Below the pieces are notes generated by a model. The model did no database searches and was not told the DNA's origin. It worked only from the letters and a program-made list of their open reading frames with translations. The position numbers and the translations under genes were made by a program. Below are positions 35,399 through 47,800 of a stretch of DNA of 64,000 bases, in pieces (positions within the stretch are counted from its first letter, which is position 1; each line of letters begins with the position of its first letter). The stretch is taken from NCBI GenBank assembly GCA_030272155.1, contig CP126195.1, positions 3,145,001 to 3,209,000 on the forward strand, in the 5' to 3' direction. This DNA comes from Tetradesmus obliquus (taxonomy: Eukaryota; Chlorophyta; Chlorophyceae; Sphaeropleales; Scenedesmaceae).

Positions 35399-38300
35399 CT
35401 ATGAAAACCTGAAAGCATACTTGGCGCGCTGGTCGATTGGAAGCAGATCTGGCTTTGCCAGCGGCACAACTGCAAGCCCGTTGAAGAAAAAGAAGTCTTG
35501 GCCTGTAGCGCTTCCCAAGATTGTCACGGCCACAACACACTGCGGGTGCGGCGTCACCTGCGCCATGGGTGGGAGCAAGCACGGAAACATGCGTTGCTTA
35601 AGCCGCGCAACCATTTATTTACTGCACACATTCGTCCTGTCACACGCACGACAGCGGAGCATCTTGACAAGTGTGACAAAGTGTGTTGGCAAAGATGTTG
35701 ATTCCCAGCAGGTAAAGAGTTCCAGCACGAGTGCTGGCAGGATGGGGTGAGAGACAGCTATGCGCATGTGATGCTGTGTGTCATCATGTGATGCTTTTGT
35801 CATCCTGTGATGCTGTACATCATCATGTGATGCTGTGTTTCATCATGTGATGCTGTGTGTCTTCATGTGATGCTGTGTTCTGCAGAGCTCAAAGCCGCAC
35901 CTCTGTACTAGCCACTCCTAGGTTTCCCCAGTTGTTCTTGCCCATAGAACGCAGCACCGACGAATCGAATGTCATCTGCACCGGGCGGCAGCTGCAACCG
36001 CTCACACATGACAGCTGCGCGGGACCCAGCTTGCTTACCCAGTCTGCTAAAATCGACCTCTGAAAGATACCCAGGAGGCTCCTACGCTGCAACGCTGAAC
36101 CGCTTGTGCTGTTTTGTGTGTCAATGGTGAATTCTAGGGTTTTGCCAGCGCCAGTGGCACTAAAACCCCATGCAATGCAGTTGGGGTGGGGGCAGGGAAG
36201 CCCGCGGGGCCCTTCACCCCAGCTCCAGCCGCTGCTGTTGGTTGCGTACTGCTCCAGGTGTGCTGCCTCGGCACAAAAGGGGTCGATCCCAGCCTCTGCT
36301 GCTGCTGTGGGGCTGATGGGAGGCGGCACGGGCAGCTGCTGCTGCTGGGGTGACCCGGGAGCACCACGGGTTGCTGCCATTACATTGCTCAGCGTCAACT
36401 GCAGCGTGTACCTACAGAAGGCAGCCAGACAGGCAGCATCTGTTGTCATGTCTTGTACAGCCGTACGGACCGAAGCAGTCCATTCTGGCAGTGGGCGTGG
36501 GCACGCAGCTGCTGCGGGTGACACAAAAGGCACGGCTGTGAACTCTGCATGTGGCTGATTAGAGGGGTATTATAACATGTTATAACACCAGCCAGCTGCA
36601 CCCACTCACCAGATGACCTTGGCAAACAGTACATGGCCTGCAGCACTGGGGTGTATCATGGCGGCCGGCGACAGCAGCTGCTCCTTTGTCATGCCAGTCA
36701 CTGCCAGCAGCAACTGATCGTCATAGAAGATGTCATACAGAGCATCTCTGATGGAGGCCATAGGTATGCCGTAGCGGTGTGCAATCCAGGTGTGGAAGTT
36801 CTCGCCTGAAGTCAAGGTGACAATGCACAGCATGCTCCATCAGCAGGCATCTTATTAACATAGCGCAGCTATGCATTGCCACGGTCCTTCGGGATCCTGG
36901 AGCAATGTAAATTTGTCCTTTTCCATAGATATGGCGCCAAGCCAGTACTGATGTGGCACCATGATAACACCGATGTGGACGTGGCATTGCTAAGGACGGC
37001 AAATTTGCAGGGAGCATGCACAGGGTTCTATGCATGTTACAATCCCAGCCACCTAAAGTGCTGCTAGCTACAAGCTCGCGAAATCACGCTGACGATATCT
37101 GAGACAAACGAGCAAGGGTGGACGCTACCAAGGCCCGGCAAACATCTAATTGCTTGAAGACCCCACCTGAGCTGTAATGCGGTCTGAGCCGTGTCGTATT
37201 GCCGGCGATGCGGTGGTTAAAGCTGTCTCGCAGAGAAACCCCCATTGAAGTGAAGTCAAATGCAGCCACGGCCAGCAACGCCGCCCATGGCGCTCTGCGG
37301 ATCATACGCCGCATAAAGATCTCGTAGGCAGCAATCTGTAACAGCCAAGCAAATACAAGGGCAGGGTGGTACCGCACGGCTGGTGGCCGTTGCGCAAACT
37401 GCATCACACACAAATGCTGCTGCTGCTGCTGCTGCGGCTGCTGCAGCTGCTGAACTACTGTACACAAAGCGTTCCCGCAATCTTTTAGACTGCTTGCACC
37501 TTCTGCCGATGCTCTGCTGCATTTGGATGCATTGCATCATGGCTTGTCCTGCTGCACTGGGCCTGCAACATGCACACAGCAGTGAGTGCTGCGTGTATCA
37601 GCTCACCTTGGGAGCCATGAAGCTGTGGCACCACATGTTTCCGTTGCAGCCATTCACGCTGTACTCAACAAGGATGAGGTCCGCGTCCTGTGCAAGCAAG
37701 CGTGCAGGCAAACACAACAACGTGTATCAATGCAAGTGTGCAGCAGGTAGTGTGCTGTAGCAGGCCATTCCAAGACCAGGCAGGGAGCAGCACGGGAGCA
37801 GCACGTGAGCTGCATGGCTGCCCTGCAGAGCTCCAGCACCCCCTGTGGCACTCAGAGGAGAGAGAGCAGGTGGTGCGCTGTAGCAGGCCGTTGCAAGACC
37901 AGAGAGAGAGAGGTTTGGGCCGTTTTTTTAACAGACAAGCACACTGCTGCTGCCGCTGCTGCTGCTGCTGCTGCCGCCGTTGTGCTATGCGCTGAATGCT
38001 CGGTATGCGGTCGGCAGCATGCGGTGTGGCAGCGTGCAGGCGCGCCCCACCTGAGGTGCCAGCTGGTACCAACAAGTCGCAGCTGCCTGCACGTCGTGGC
38101 CGCCCCGGGCCAGGTTGACCAGTGAGAAGCTCACCGCCGGGTACCTGGCCTGCAGCACAACAGGCAATGTTGTGGAGCTGTATTTTATTTGTATTTTATT
38201 ATGTATTATATATATTCATTATCTTCTATTTGTTGTCGTCAATTCGACACCAGGTCTGCAGGCTGCTGCTGCTGCTGCGCGGCATGACAAGTGATTGCTG

Positions 38301-38759
38301 GGTGAGCATGGCACAGCTTACCCTCAAAGATGCCATCAGCGGGTCCACCCAGGAGCTGTTGGGTGCAGCATCAATGAAGCCGGCCGTGATTGAGCCTCCA
38401 AAAGCCACAACTGTTACATTTGAGCCTGGCGTGTTGAGCTTGTCAGCCAGGCGCCGCCAGTTGCGCATTACTGCAGGGGCCAGGCCTTTGTAGCCGCGGG
38501 CCAGCAGGCTCTCAGGCAGTGTGGGCTGCTGCACATCCTGGCGGGGCCTGGCTGCTGCTGCCTGCAGGATGCGGGCTTTGAAGGCGGCTTTGCCACCTGT
38601 GGTGCTTGCTGTTGTCAGCCGCGCTTGCGTGCTAGCTGCTGCTGCGCTGGGTGCACTGTGCTGCGTTGCGGCGCTGCTTGATACCAGCAGGAACAGCAGC
38701 CACCACCGCTGCGTAGCAAATCTGAGTTGCGATCTCCATGGTTTTGTAAAGGCAGTCAT
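35399..38759 (-). CDS. secreted SGNH/GDSL-like hydrolase, copy B
   Basis: Seven exons join in phase: 38759-38322, 38149-38051, 37687-37607, 37335-37167, 36805-36610, 36411-35901 and 35557-35399 (550 aa). Exon 1 is nearly the same as in copy A (MTAFTKPWRSQLRFATQRW), but the intron that splits FGGSIT from the next segment in A and C is absent: the codons read straight through ATC ACG GCC GGC. Motifs: VTVVAFGGSITAGFID, VNLARGGHDV, LILVEYSVNGC, MIHPSAAGHVLFAK; Ser, Asn and His are kept and the Asp before His is Ala. The C-terminal domain has PCPHPNCIAWGFSATGAG, CVSGCSC and VTPHPQCVVAVTILGSA. Exon 6 is almost identical to exon 7 of copy C. The C-terminus IDQRAKYAFRFS is shared with C and is probably the ancestral end. 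Confidence 0.88.
35757..35880. repeat. 17-18-bp minisatellite in the last intron of hydrolase B
   Basis: Seven units of CATCATGTGATGCTGTGT with small changes, close to the donor of exon 6 (minus strand). Confidence 0.9.
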
Positions 38760-40556
38760 GTCAGGCAGCGTGAGGTTTTAAGTGGAGCTGTCAGCTCTAG
38801 AGCTGCTTCCCATCAGCAGCACACCAGCAGCAGCAGCAGCAGCTGGCCGTATGACAAGACATCCGCAGCTTTGTTCTTCTGCTGATTGGTGCTACACGTC
38901 AGGTCGTATAGTTTCTGATATTGCAGACGGCTGCTGCAAGCTGCTACGGACCAGATATCAGCATCCAAGCGAAGTTATCACCAATTCACCAATGGTTTAC
39001 GCCCTCGACGAGTATTTCCAGAAGAACCCCGAGCTCACCACGCACTTTAAAAATGAAATAATATGTTCGTTTTCGTCTTTTAACCAAAACCAAACAACGT
39101 ATGCACGCAACCCGCAGCCGGTGACACCATCGGTCAGGCTCCCACACCTGCTGGGGTGACACCAGCAGTACCCCCAGCTGAGTGCCACCCCATCCAACCC
39201 ACCAGCGCAGCAACAGTAACAACCACCCTCTCAAATCAAGTCGGACGATGCGATGCACAACCCAAGAATGCGTTGATTGCTACGATAGCACCAACAAAGC
39301 ACACCGGCCATAAGCCGCATGCCCTGCAGGCCTTGGCTGGGCACGGCAAACAAGTTGGCTTGCGCAGCAAGCTGCATGCCCATATGGAAGCCTGGCCCTC
39401 ACTGAAGGTGACAAGTGCGCGTCTGCACGCACATATATTGACCGCAATGCTTGACTAACAGCAACCGCGCAGCTGCTGCTGCGCCCCGCGCTGTCACAGC
39501 GTTGCATGGCGAAACAGCAACAGGCATGCACTAAAGTTGCAGTTTGGGGCCGGCGCCCTACTGCAATGAGCCACCGCTGCAGGCAGCGCTGATCCGCTAG
39601 GGGCTTGTTTGATGACAGACATCAAAGATGCAGCACAATGAGTGCCGTGTAAAACAAGAAAGCGTATGACTGGCCTGCACCTGCTGCTTCCAACGCTGCA
39701 AACGGGGCAGAACTCAGCTGGACACCGTTCATGTACTACATAGTACGTAGTACGTATGCCACATACTCTGTGTGTATATACTCTGTGTGCCAACATGCAC
39801 AACATAATGTGCGCTTACAGGCTTTTGATTGGTATGCACAGGTACCAATACACACAACCTGGTCAGATAAATCATTTGCCGACCACTTTGCTCGAACGCT
39901 TGTATGCACACAACAGCCTTTCTGTCGACAACCCTGGGCAGTGCTATAATTTTGGGCGGCAGCAACCGCTGCTCACTCTTTGAAACATGATCAGACCAAT
40001 GACTGCAGCAGCACTCAATCAAGTCATGCTGACACTTTGCTGCGGCTAGTGTGCTTTTTGGGTCCTGTCTGATGACCCTGCTTGCACCACACATTCTGCA
40101 CACAGCACGTGTCCGGCGTCTGGCGTGCACCGCTGTACTCATGCTCTGCAACAAGTTCTCTGTGCAATCATGTGGCTGCCAGCAGCAGCAACAAATAACA
40201 TCATGCGGCTGCCAGCAGCAGCAACAACAAATGGTGTCACGCGTGGGTGACGTTCTGCTATCACATCACCTAACCATGATCATGGGAGAACAATCAGCAA
40301 CACAAGGTGATCGCATGCACGTGCTGACGTTTGCAAATGAACTGCTTTGTAGTCAGACTCACACACAACTGCAAAAGAATGCAATTGCAGCAGCACAGGC
40401 GTGCTGTGGCATTTTGTGTGTGCACAGCACACGACGCCGAGCCTGCAAACATTGCTGAGCGAGATTCAATGCATGTTGATTGCTGTGGTGTTGGCTGCCG
40501 ATACTGCACAGCTGGAACAACAGAGCAACGCAAACCAAAGCAGCTGATTCTAGCAG
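38760..40556. other. spacer between hydrolases B and C, duplicated unit 2
   Basis: Copy of 33749-35398 with small insertions, including a tandem duplication at about 40170-40230 (TGTGGCTGCCAGCAGCAGCA / TGCGGCTGCCAGCAGCAGCA). No gene seen; must hold the promoter of copy B. Confidence 0.85.
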
Positions 40557-42811
40557 CTATGAAAACCCGAAAGCATACTTGGCGCGCTGGTCGATTGGAA
40601 GCAGATTTGGCTTTGCCAGCGGCACAAATGCAAGCCCGTTGAAGAAAAAGAAGTCCTGACCAGTAGAGTTGGTGGCGCTTCCCAAGATTGTCACGGCCAC
40701 CACACACTGCGGGTGCGGCGTCACCTGCGACACAAGCACACGCGCATGCATGCTGTCAATGTATGCCGGCAGGTGCTCAGTGGTGTGGTGGGGCCAGGGC
40801 CTGGCACGCACATGCAGCATACATCAGACAAGCCTCATCTGCCGGCACACAACAAACATGGCAGGCGCACGCTGCAGAGCTCACAGCCGCACCTCTGTAC
40901 TAGCCACTCCTAGGTTGCCCCAGGAGTTCTCGCCAATCGAACGCGACGCCGACGATTCAAATGTCATCTGCGCGGGACGGCAGCTGCAACCGCTCACACA
41001 TGACAGCTGCGCGGATCCCGTTTTGCTTTGCCAGTCTGCAGTCCTCGACGTCTGAAAGATACCCAGGAGGCTTCTGCGCTGCAGCGCTGCGCCGCTCGTG
41101 CTGTTTTGTGTGTCTATGGTGAATTCTAGGGTTTTGCCAGCGCCAGTGGCACTAAAACCCCACGCAATGCAGTTGGGGTGGGGGCAGGGAAGCCCGCGGG
41201 GCCCTTCACCCCAGCTCCAGCCGCTGCTGTTGGTTGCGTACTGCTCCAGGTGTGCTGCCTCGGCACAAAAGGGGTCGATCCCAGCCTCTGCTGCTGCTGT
41301 GGGGCTGATGGGAGGCGGCACGGGCAGCTGCTGCTGCTGGGGTGACCCGGGAGCACCACGGGTTGCTGCCATTACATTGCTCAGCGTCAACTGCAGCGTG
41401 TACCTGCAGCAGGCAGCCAGACAAGCAGCATCTGTGATGTCATGTATATGTTACATATACATATGCGTTTGATTTCTATTTGAACTATTTCAATTTTATT
41501 CCAGACTATTTTAAATTTGATACAAAATACTTTAAATCAAAGATTTATTTAGTTTACTTTTAAATTGATTTGATTTAATCTATGGATCAAAAGCAGTCCA
41601 ATTTGACAGTGGGCGTGCATGCGGCAGGTGACACAGGAACCATGGCCCTGAACTCTGCATGTGGCTGGCTGCACACTAAACAACCCAAATACTACTTATG
41701 GAACATATACATTCGGATTAACCAAGCTCAAGTCTGTAAATAACTTTGCAGTGGGGCCTTGGTTGACCCCAGGGCCAGTTCTGGTGTAGCACTGCTCTAA
41801 TTAGAGGGACAGTGTTATAACATGTTATAACACCACTCACCGGGCCGACCCCACTCACCAGATGACCTTGGCAAACAGTACATGGCCTGCAGCACTCGGG
41901 TGTATCATGGCGGCCGGCGATAGCAGCTGTTCCTTTGTTATGCCAGTTACTGCCAGCAGCAGCTGGTCGTCGTAGAAGACGTCGTACAGAGCATCGCGTA
42001 TGGAGGCCACAGGTATGCCGTAGCGGTGTGCAATCCTAGTGTGGAAGACTTCTCCTGCAAAAGAATTGAGGGCGGTGACAGCAGGTCAGCTCTCGTCATG
42101 CCAGTTACTGCCAGCAGCAGCAGGTCATCGTAGAAGATGTCTTACAGAGTGATAAGTATGGAGGCCACAGGTATGCCGCAGCAATGTGCAATCCGGGTGT
42201 GAAAGTTCGTGCCTGGACCTGATTCGGTCTTGCAAGGTGACAATGCACAGCATGCTCCATCAGCAGGCATCTTGATAACATGGATATGGCGCCAAGACAG
42301 TGCTGATGTGGCATCGTAATAACACCAAAGTGTATGTGGCATTGCTAAAGACGGCGTACCTTGCAGGGAGCATGCAAAGGGTTCTATGCAAGTACAATTC
42401 AAATGTCCCTGTACAACGCCAGCCACCTGCAGTCAGGTGCTGCTAGCTACAAGCTCGCGGCATCACGCTGATGATTCCTGTGACAAACCTGCAAGGGTGC
42501 ATGCTCTCAAGGCTTGTGAAACATTGAATTTGTTGATAAACTCACCTGAGTTGTAATACGGTCTGAGCCGTGTCATATTGCTGGCTGTTGGGGGGCCCCA
42601 GCTGTCTCGCAGAGACAACCCCATAGATGTAAAGTCAAATGCAGCCACTGCCAGCAGCGCCGCCCCTGGCGCTCTGCGGATCATACGCCGCAGAAAGGTC
42701 TCGTAGGCAGCGATCTGCAACAGTCAAACATATATATATTCAGCACAAGTAAGGGCAGGGTGGTACAGCGCGGCTGGTGGCCGTTGCACTAAATGTGCAT
42801 CACACACAACA

Positions 42812-42848
<37 letters not shown>

Positions 42849-44468
42849 CTGGACTACTGCGCATCGAACGTCTCAGCAAGCTTCATAGGCTGCTTGCACC
42901 TTCCGCCAGTTCTCTGCTGCATCAGATGCGTTGCATATGGCTTGTCCTGTTGTAATGGACCTGAATCAGCACACAGCGTGTATCAGCCCACCTTAGGAGC
43001 CATGAAGCTGTGGCACCACATGTTTCCATTGCAGCCATTTACACTGTACTCAACCAGGATCAGGTCCGCGTCCTGTGCAAGCCAGGGTGCAGGCAAACAC
43101 GACAACTTGTATCAATGCATGTGTGCAGCAGGTAGTGTGCTGTGGCAGGCCGTTTCAAGACAAGGCAGGGAGCAGCACCGGAGCTGCACGACTGCCCGGC
43201 AGAGCTCCAACAGCTCCTGTGACACTCATTTCTTGGCGAATTCGGACAGACAAGCACACTGCCGCCGCTGCTGCTGCTGCTGCTGTTGTGCTACGCGCTG
43301 AATGTTTTGTAAAGCGCTCTGCAGCATGCGGTGTGGCAGCATGCAGCGTGCAGGCGCGCCCCACCTGAGGTGCCAGCTGGTACCAACAAGTTGCAGCTGC
43401 CTGCACGTCGTGGCCGCCCCGGGCCAGGTTGACCAGGGAGAAGCTCGCAGCCGGGTTCCTGGCCTGCAGCACAACAGGCAACAGTTGTAAAAGGACGAAG
43501 TCAGACCGTAAATACACGCTTAAGCACCTAATAGCAATGCTGACCAGGAGACCCTTGCCCAAAATCTCCTGATGCTCCGAGTGGGCTGTTCATGCAGGCA
43601 CAGTTGAGAGGTGTGTGACAAGCAAACAGGCCGTGCTGCAGGCTGCTGCCAAACCAGCAATTGTAGCAGCAATGATGTTGCGAGCGTGTGCTGCAGCAAT
43701 GATGCTGCGAGCGTGTGCTGCAGCAGGCAGACTGCTGGATGGATCAGGGATGATACTGCTCTGCTAGGCAGGCTCCTGCAGGCATTGACCATGGCAATTG
43801 TACTGACACTGTCGGCTCTGTCTGGCTGTCAACAGGAAGAGAATATTGATGGGTAACATGATGATGAGGAAGAGAATATTCCAAGTAGACGGCAGCGCTG
43901 TGCAGCCATGTTGGTCACATAATAGCCAGAGAAGTGACATATATTCCTGTTTGAGCATGGCCCTGCTTACCCTCAAAGATGCCATCAGCGGGTCCACCCA
44001 GGAGCTGTTGGGTGCGGCATCAATGTAGCCGGCTGCAGGCAGCGGCAAATGCGGCAAGCAATGTCTTGTTGTTCGCAGCATAACATCCACAGACAATCAT
44101 TGGAAAGCAGCCTGGTGAGTGATTTCTACAACACAAGTACATGCAAGGTGCGTGCGCAGCCGCAGCAACACGCAGCAACACGCATGACTTGCAGCTGACA
44201 GTGCTCTGCTGACATCTGCTGTGACTGCGACACAGCCGCAGCACAACTGTATTGCCCTCAAGCAACACACGCAGCACGGGCCTCACCCGTGATCGAGCCT
44301 CCGAAGGCCACGACTGTTACGTTTGAGCCTGGCGTGTTGAGCTTGTCAGCCAGGCGCCGCCAGTTCCTCAGCACAGCAGGGGCCAGGCCTTTGTAACCGC
44401 GGGCCAGTAAGACATCAGGCATTGAGGGCTGCTGCCGTTGTTGCTGGTTGGCAGCTTGCAGTGCGCGC

Positions 44469-44511
<43 letters not shown>

Positions 44512-44818
44512 AGTCACTGCGGCTGTAGACACCACCTGCTGTCGCTGACTTTAGGGTTGGCATCAGCAGTTGCCGCTTGGTTGTCATGGGTTTGTCCTGC
44601 AAGGTATGCTGTGGGTGCTGTGCTGTCATGGACAGCTGCGCTGCAAGCTTGTGTCCCGCAGGGCGTGCAGCAGCGGCTACTTGGTCTATCGCCACACATA
44701 CGAGCAGCAGCAGCACACATCGCAGGACGTGCGGAGGCCCAGTGTGTAGTTTGCTAGAAACCTGCTGCAGTGCTGCTTTTCTGTGCAGCACCATGAGTGG
44801 TGCTGCAGGTGTGGACAT
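40557..44818 (-). CDS. secreted SGNH/GDSL-like hydrolase, copy C
   Basis: Eight exons join in phase: 44818-44287, 44032-43971, 43463-43365, 43072-42992, 42714-42546, 42054-41859, 41403-40893 and 40724-40557 (605 aa). The N-terminus is unlike A and B: signal-like VLRCVLLLLVCVAIDQVAAA followed by a poly-Ser run from a CTG array, then the shared LLARGYKGLAPAVLRNWRRL. SGNH motifs as in B: VTVVAFGGSIT, VNLARGGHDV, LILVEYSVNGC and MIHPSAAGHVLFAK. Exons 7 and 8 are nearly the same as exons 6 and 7 of copy B. The intron between exons 5 and 6 contains a degenerate duplicate of exon 6, and that between exons 6 and 7 has two insertions absent from B. Start at 44818 or 44791. Confidence 0.86.
41446..41589. 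other. AT-rich insertion in an intron of hydrolase C
   Basis: 144 bp of strongly AT-rich DNA (TTTATTCCAGACTATTTTAA and similar) stands between CATGT and AAGCAGTCC, which are almost adjacent in the same intron of copy B. No terminal inverted repeats or clear target-site duplication were found. A second insertion of about 125 bp follows at about 41672-41798. Origin unknown (organellar fragment or non-autonomous element possible). Confidence 0.7.
42075..42218 (-). pseudogene. degenerate duplicate of hydrolase C exon 6
   Basis: Starts after a plausible acceptor at 42219 with the frame TNFHTRIAHCCGIPVASI and then TAA, while the intact exon 6 (42054-41859) has HTRIAHRYGIPVASIRDALYD. The remainder matches exon 6 to about LLSPA and then stops abruptly. 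It precedes the intact exon in the transcript. Confidence 0.85.
42811..42847. repeat. (CTG)n array in an intron of hydrolase C
   Basis: About twelve CTG units between exons 4 and 5; the same intron of copy B carries a shorter version at about 37414-37450. Confidence 0.85.
43533..43601. repeat. dispersed repeat, copy of the right part
   Basis: AGCAATGCTGACCAGGAGAC..TGCTCCGAGTGGGCTG..CATGCAGGCAC matches 6580-6651. Lies in the intron between exons 2 and 3 of hydrolase C. Confidence 0.6.
43665..43732. repeat. 24-bp tandem repeat in an intron of hydrolase C
   Basis: GCAGCAATGATGTTGCGAGC then GTGT, repeated twice with a third partial unit. Confidence 0.85.
44470..44512 (-). repeat. trinucleotide array coding poly-Ser in hydrolase C
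   Basis: CTG array on the plus strand read as AGC on the coding strand. It gives about 13 serines in the region between the signal-like N-terminus and the catalytic domain. Confidence 0.85.
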
Positions 44819-47800
44819 GAATGGTGCTGCCGCTGCTGTGATCCAGGCAGCACACTCCGCACGTACAACAATAAGGTCTTATATTATTGAACAACGTTAG
44901 CGTCAGATCGTCTGGATTGTAGGGCCGCAGCGGGCTTCACAACATAGCGTGGCGTGCACAGTGCCTAAGCAACTTGCTAGGGTATCGTGCTACCTTTAAG
45001 ACTGACAAGAGCAAAACATTGATTGGTATTATTGCACGACGCGTCTCAGGTAGCGTGCCGCCAAAGTTTATTCTGCTTTGCAAACCCTTGTGGGGACTAT
45101 TACCAATAGCCGTTCAGCGGTCAAGTACAACCACTAAATATCGCGTGCTGCGGCAGACATATATGCGGTATTTAGCTGTAAGGCGACGCTTAAGTAGACG
45201 AGCACCCAGCTAAAGCAGTAGTAGGGTTGCACATGTGCAGCCCGCGCCCAAGCAGGCGAATCAACGTGACCGTTGCATGCTTCTTAGGTGGCTGAGAACC
45301 ACAACTATAGTTCGGTGAACTGACAGTCGGTACGAAATGAGTTCCTGCAGCCCTAGCAGCCCAGGGCTCCTGGCATGATGTCACATGTGCCCCTTGAGGA
45401 GTCAGTCATGGGTAAGCCTGCGCTGCACGGTGTACATAGTTGCAGGAACCTCACTCTGCAGACCTAAATATCGGCCAAAAAGTGCAACAGCTAAAAGCTT
45501 GCATCACTTGGTGCAAGCATGTTATTATCAACGGCAGTTGACAGAGAAGTAGCTGCCAGTGCGTGCAAGCCAGCATCAAACAGGCGCATAACTTGCGCAT
45601 GCCCAACCAGCTGCGCCTGTGTCAACACAGTGAACTGATTACCCCAAAACCTGGCCTCTGCGGCATTGTCTGTTGTCAGTGCAGCACTGAATCCATATCA
45701 GGTTGAAAGAAGGGTTGCAGGTTCGATTCTGAGCCAAAGCAGTATTTCCCTGGATTCAGGGAAACGGTCGGTGAAAACCGAAGGAAGGATACTGCTATGT
45801 CCTCGCGGCTCTCCGCAGGATTCCGTCGATTGCTGGCTACATACATACCAGCCCTGCCAGGCACGCAGCCAACCGTATGGGTAACCCCCACCTGCTGCCT
45901 GGTGAAGGCGGTGAGGGGGTCTGGGTGGTCTACCCCTCCAACCCCTCACCAATAGAGAGGCAATAATAGTCGTAGTTCCCGCTCCGTACGGGGCGCGGTT
46001 GCCGATGCCGATGACAAGGTATGGCTTACAAGAAGACTATTATTATTATTATCAGGTTAAAAGAATGCCCCGCAGGAATCGTGCAAGCCGGCCAGAACTC
46101 CGTGTAGAGTAACCACCAGCTGCACACTGCCGACACCCACGCCTGACACACTTTGTGCTTAGAAGCCCATAGATGCCTTTGGAACGCGGAAAGCCAGTAC
46201 TGCACTTGTCACTCTTGTTGCAGCTGCAGCCATCCATTGCATGCTGCCAGCTGCCGCTGCTGTCAACCTCGCAGCTCAGCTGCGGTTAGGCCGCTTAACC
46301 GGTACTGGCAGGCTACCAGCAAGCACAGCGACTTCGAGCAAGCACAACTCCCTGCCATGTCAACAGCTGGCAGCACTGCCCAGACAGCATCACTGGGATA
46401 CAACACAGCCCGCCTACTGTCAGCACAGCGTGGCACACATCAGATGCTGACAGCTAGTCAGGCGCAGTTGCATGCATGCTGAGGGCTGTGCCGCACGCAT
46501 GAATCTGAGTCAATAACTGTAATCGCAGTGGCACAAGTTGGCCTGCTAAGCCACGGAATATGGATGCAGCATACAACTATTTGCACCATTGATGGTGCAG
46601 CTGACGCTGCTGCACAGCTTACAACACATGTCAGCAGTGATTTGCACACCGGCTGCTAACAGCTTGTCTGGTCTGCTCTGCTTTGAGAGCCACCAAAAGA
46701 ACAGTGAAAACCCATGCTGCATACCTTCTAAACAATTGCGTCTACCCAACAAATCATTTGAACTCATCCTAGCAGATGGCTGTCTGGCCATTCTTCCTCC
46801 TGCACAGCGTGCAGCAGCTAACAGCTAAGCGCGGAGCCACAACCACCCTGCCAACCATTTGCTTGGACAGAAAGAAATGCCGGCCATGCAGTTCTGGGCA
46901 TTGCATCCGATGGCAAGGTACGATGCCGGCAGGGCAGCCAAACAGGCAGTGCTGGACGTGCCATGGCGGCCATGCTCGCACCCACATGCATACTTCGATT
47001 TCCAAACCCGCACAAACAAGAATGTGTGTTAACAATTTGAGTGCCGGCACAGCTGCTGTGGCTTGCTTGCAAAGACAAGACATAAGAGCCTGCAGACACT
47101 GTCTGCTGCATGTCACACAGCAACCGCGGCAGCCACGCAACTGGCAGCAGCACACCAAGCGTGCTGCATGCGCAGCCGTATCGCATCTGCGGCCTATCGT
47201 AGTCGCTGCTGTCACACTGCCTGCTCTGATACTGGACACTGATTCGTGCCAATTGTGTGTCTGTCAACATCTTGACCAGCAACATGCCTGGCTGAAGCTG
47301 CAGCAGCTGCTGCTGGGAATCAGGCATTCTGCAGCATATTTTGCCACAGCAAGCGCAAGCAATGCACCAGTGCAACCCTCTCATCCTCCTACTTCTCACT
47401 TGCCTCATTTAAAGGAACTTTGCCCACACCACATGCTCACGTGCCCTGAGAGCTGCTGGTGACAGAGTGGCACTGCATGTCTCTCGTTATGCACCAAGTA
47501 CTTGGAAATGTTGCCACAATCAGCGCATTGCTGCAGCATAGCACAACATGCCAGTTCGTGCAGCAGCTGAGGCAAGTTTGACGCATGCAGGGCAATTGCG
47601 CACATTGGGGCTTTTGAACGATGTCACGTTACGGCATGGCATAGCGACGTGCGCATGTCAAGCGCATGTCAATCCCCTGTTAATTAAAGTGAGATTTATG
47701 CTGTGCTGTGCACCGGCTGCCATTAGCAGAACGAGCTAGGCACATGCCGCCACCCACCAGAAACACAGCAACCTGCACTGCACAGAGTTATGCGACACTG

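Noticed and set aside
45712-45735. B-box-like sequence as a tRNA gene
   Set aside because: No A-box, no cloverleaf pairing; part of the SINE-like element.
46776-47462. 228-codon plus-strand open frame
   Set aside because: No recognisable motif, and both strands are open over the same stretch; no neighbouring exons in phase.
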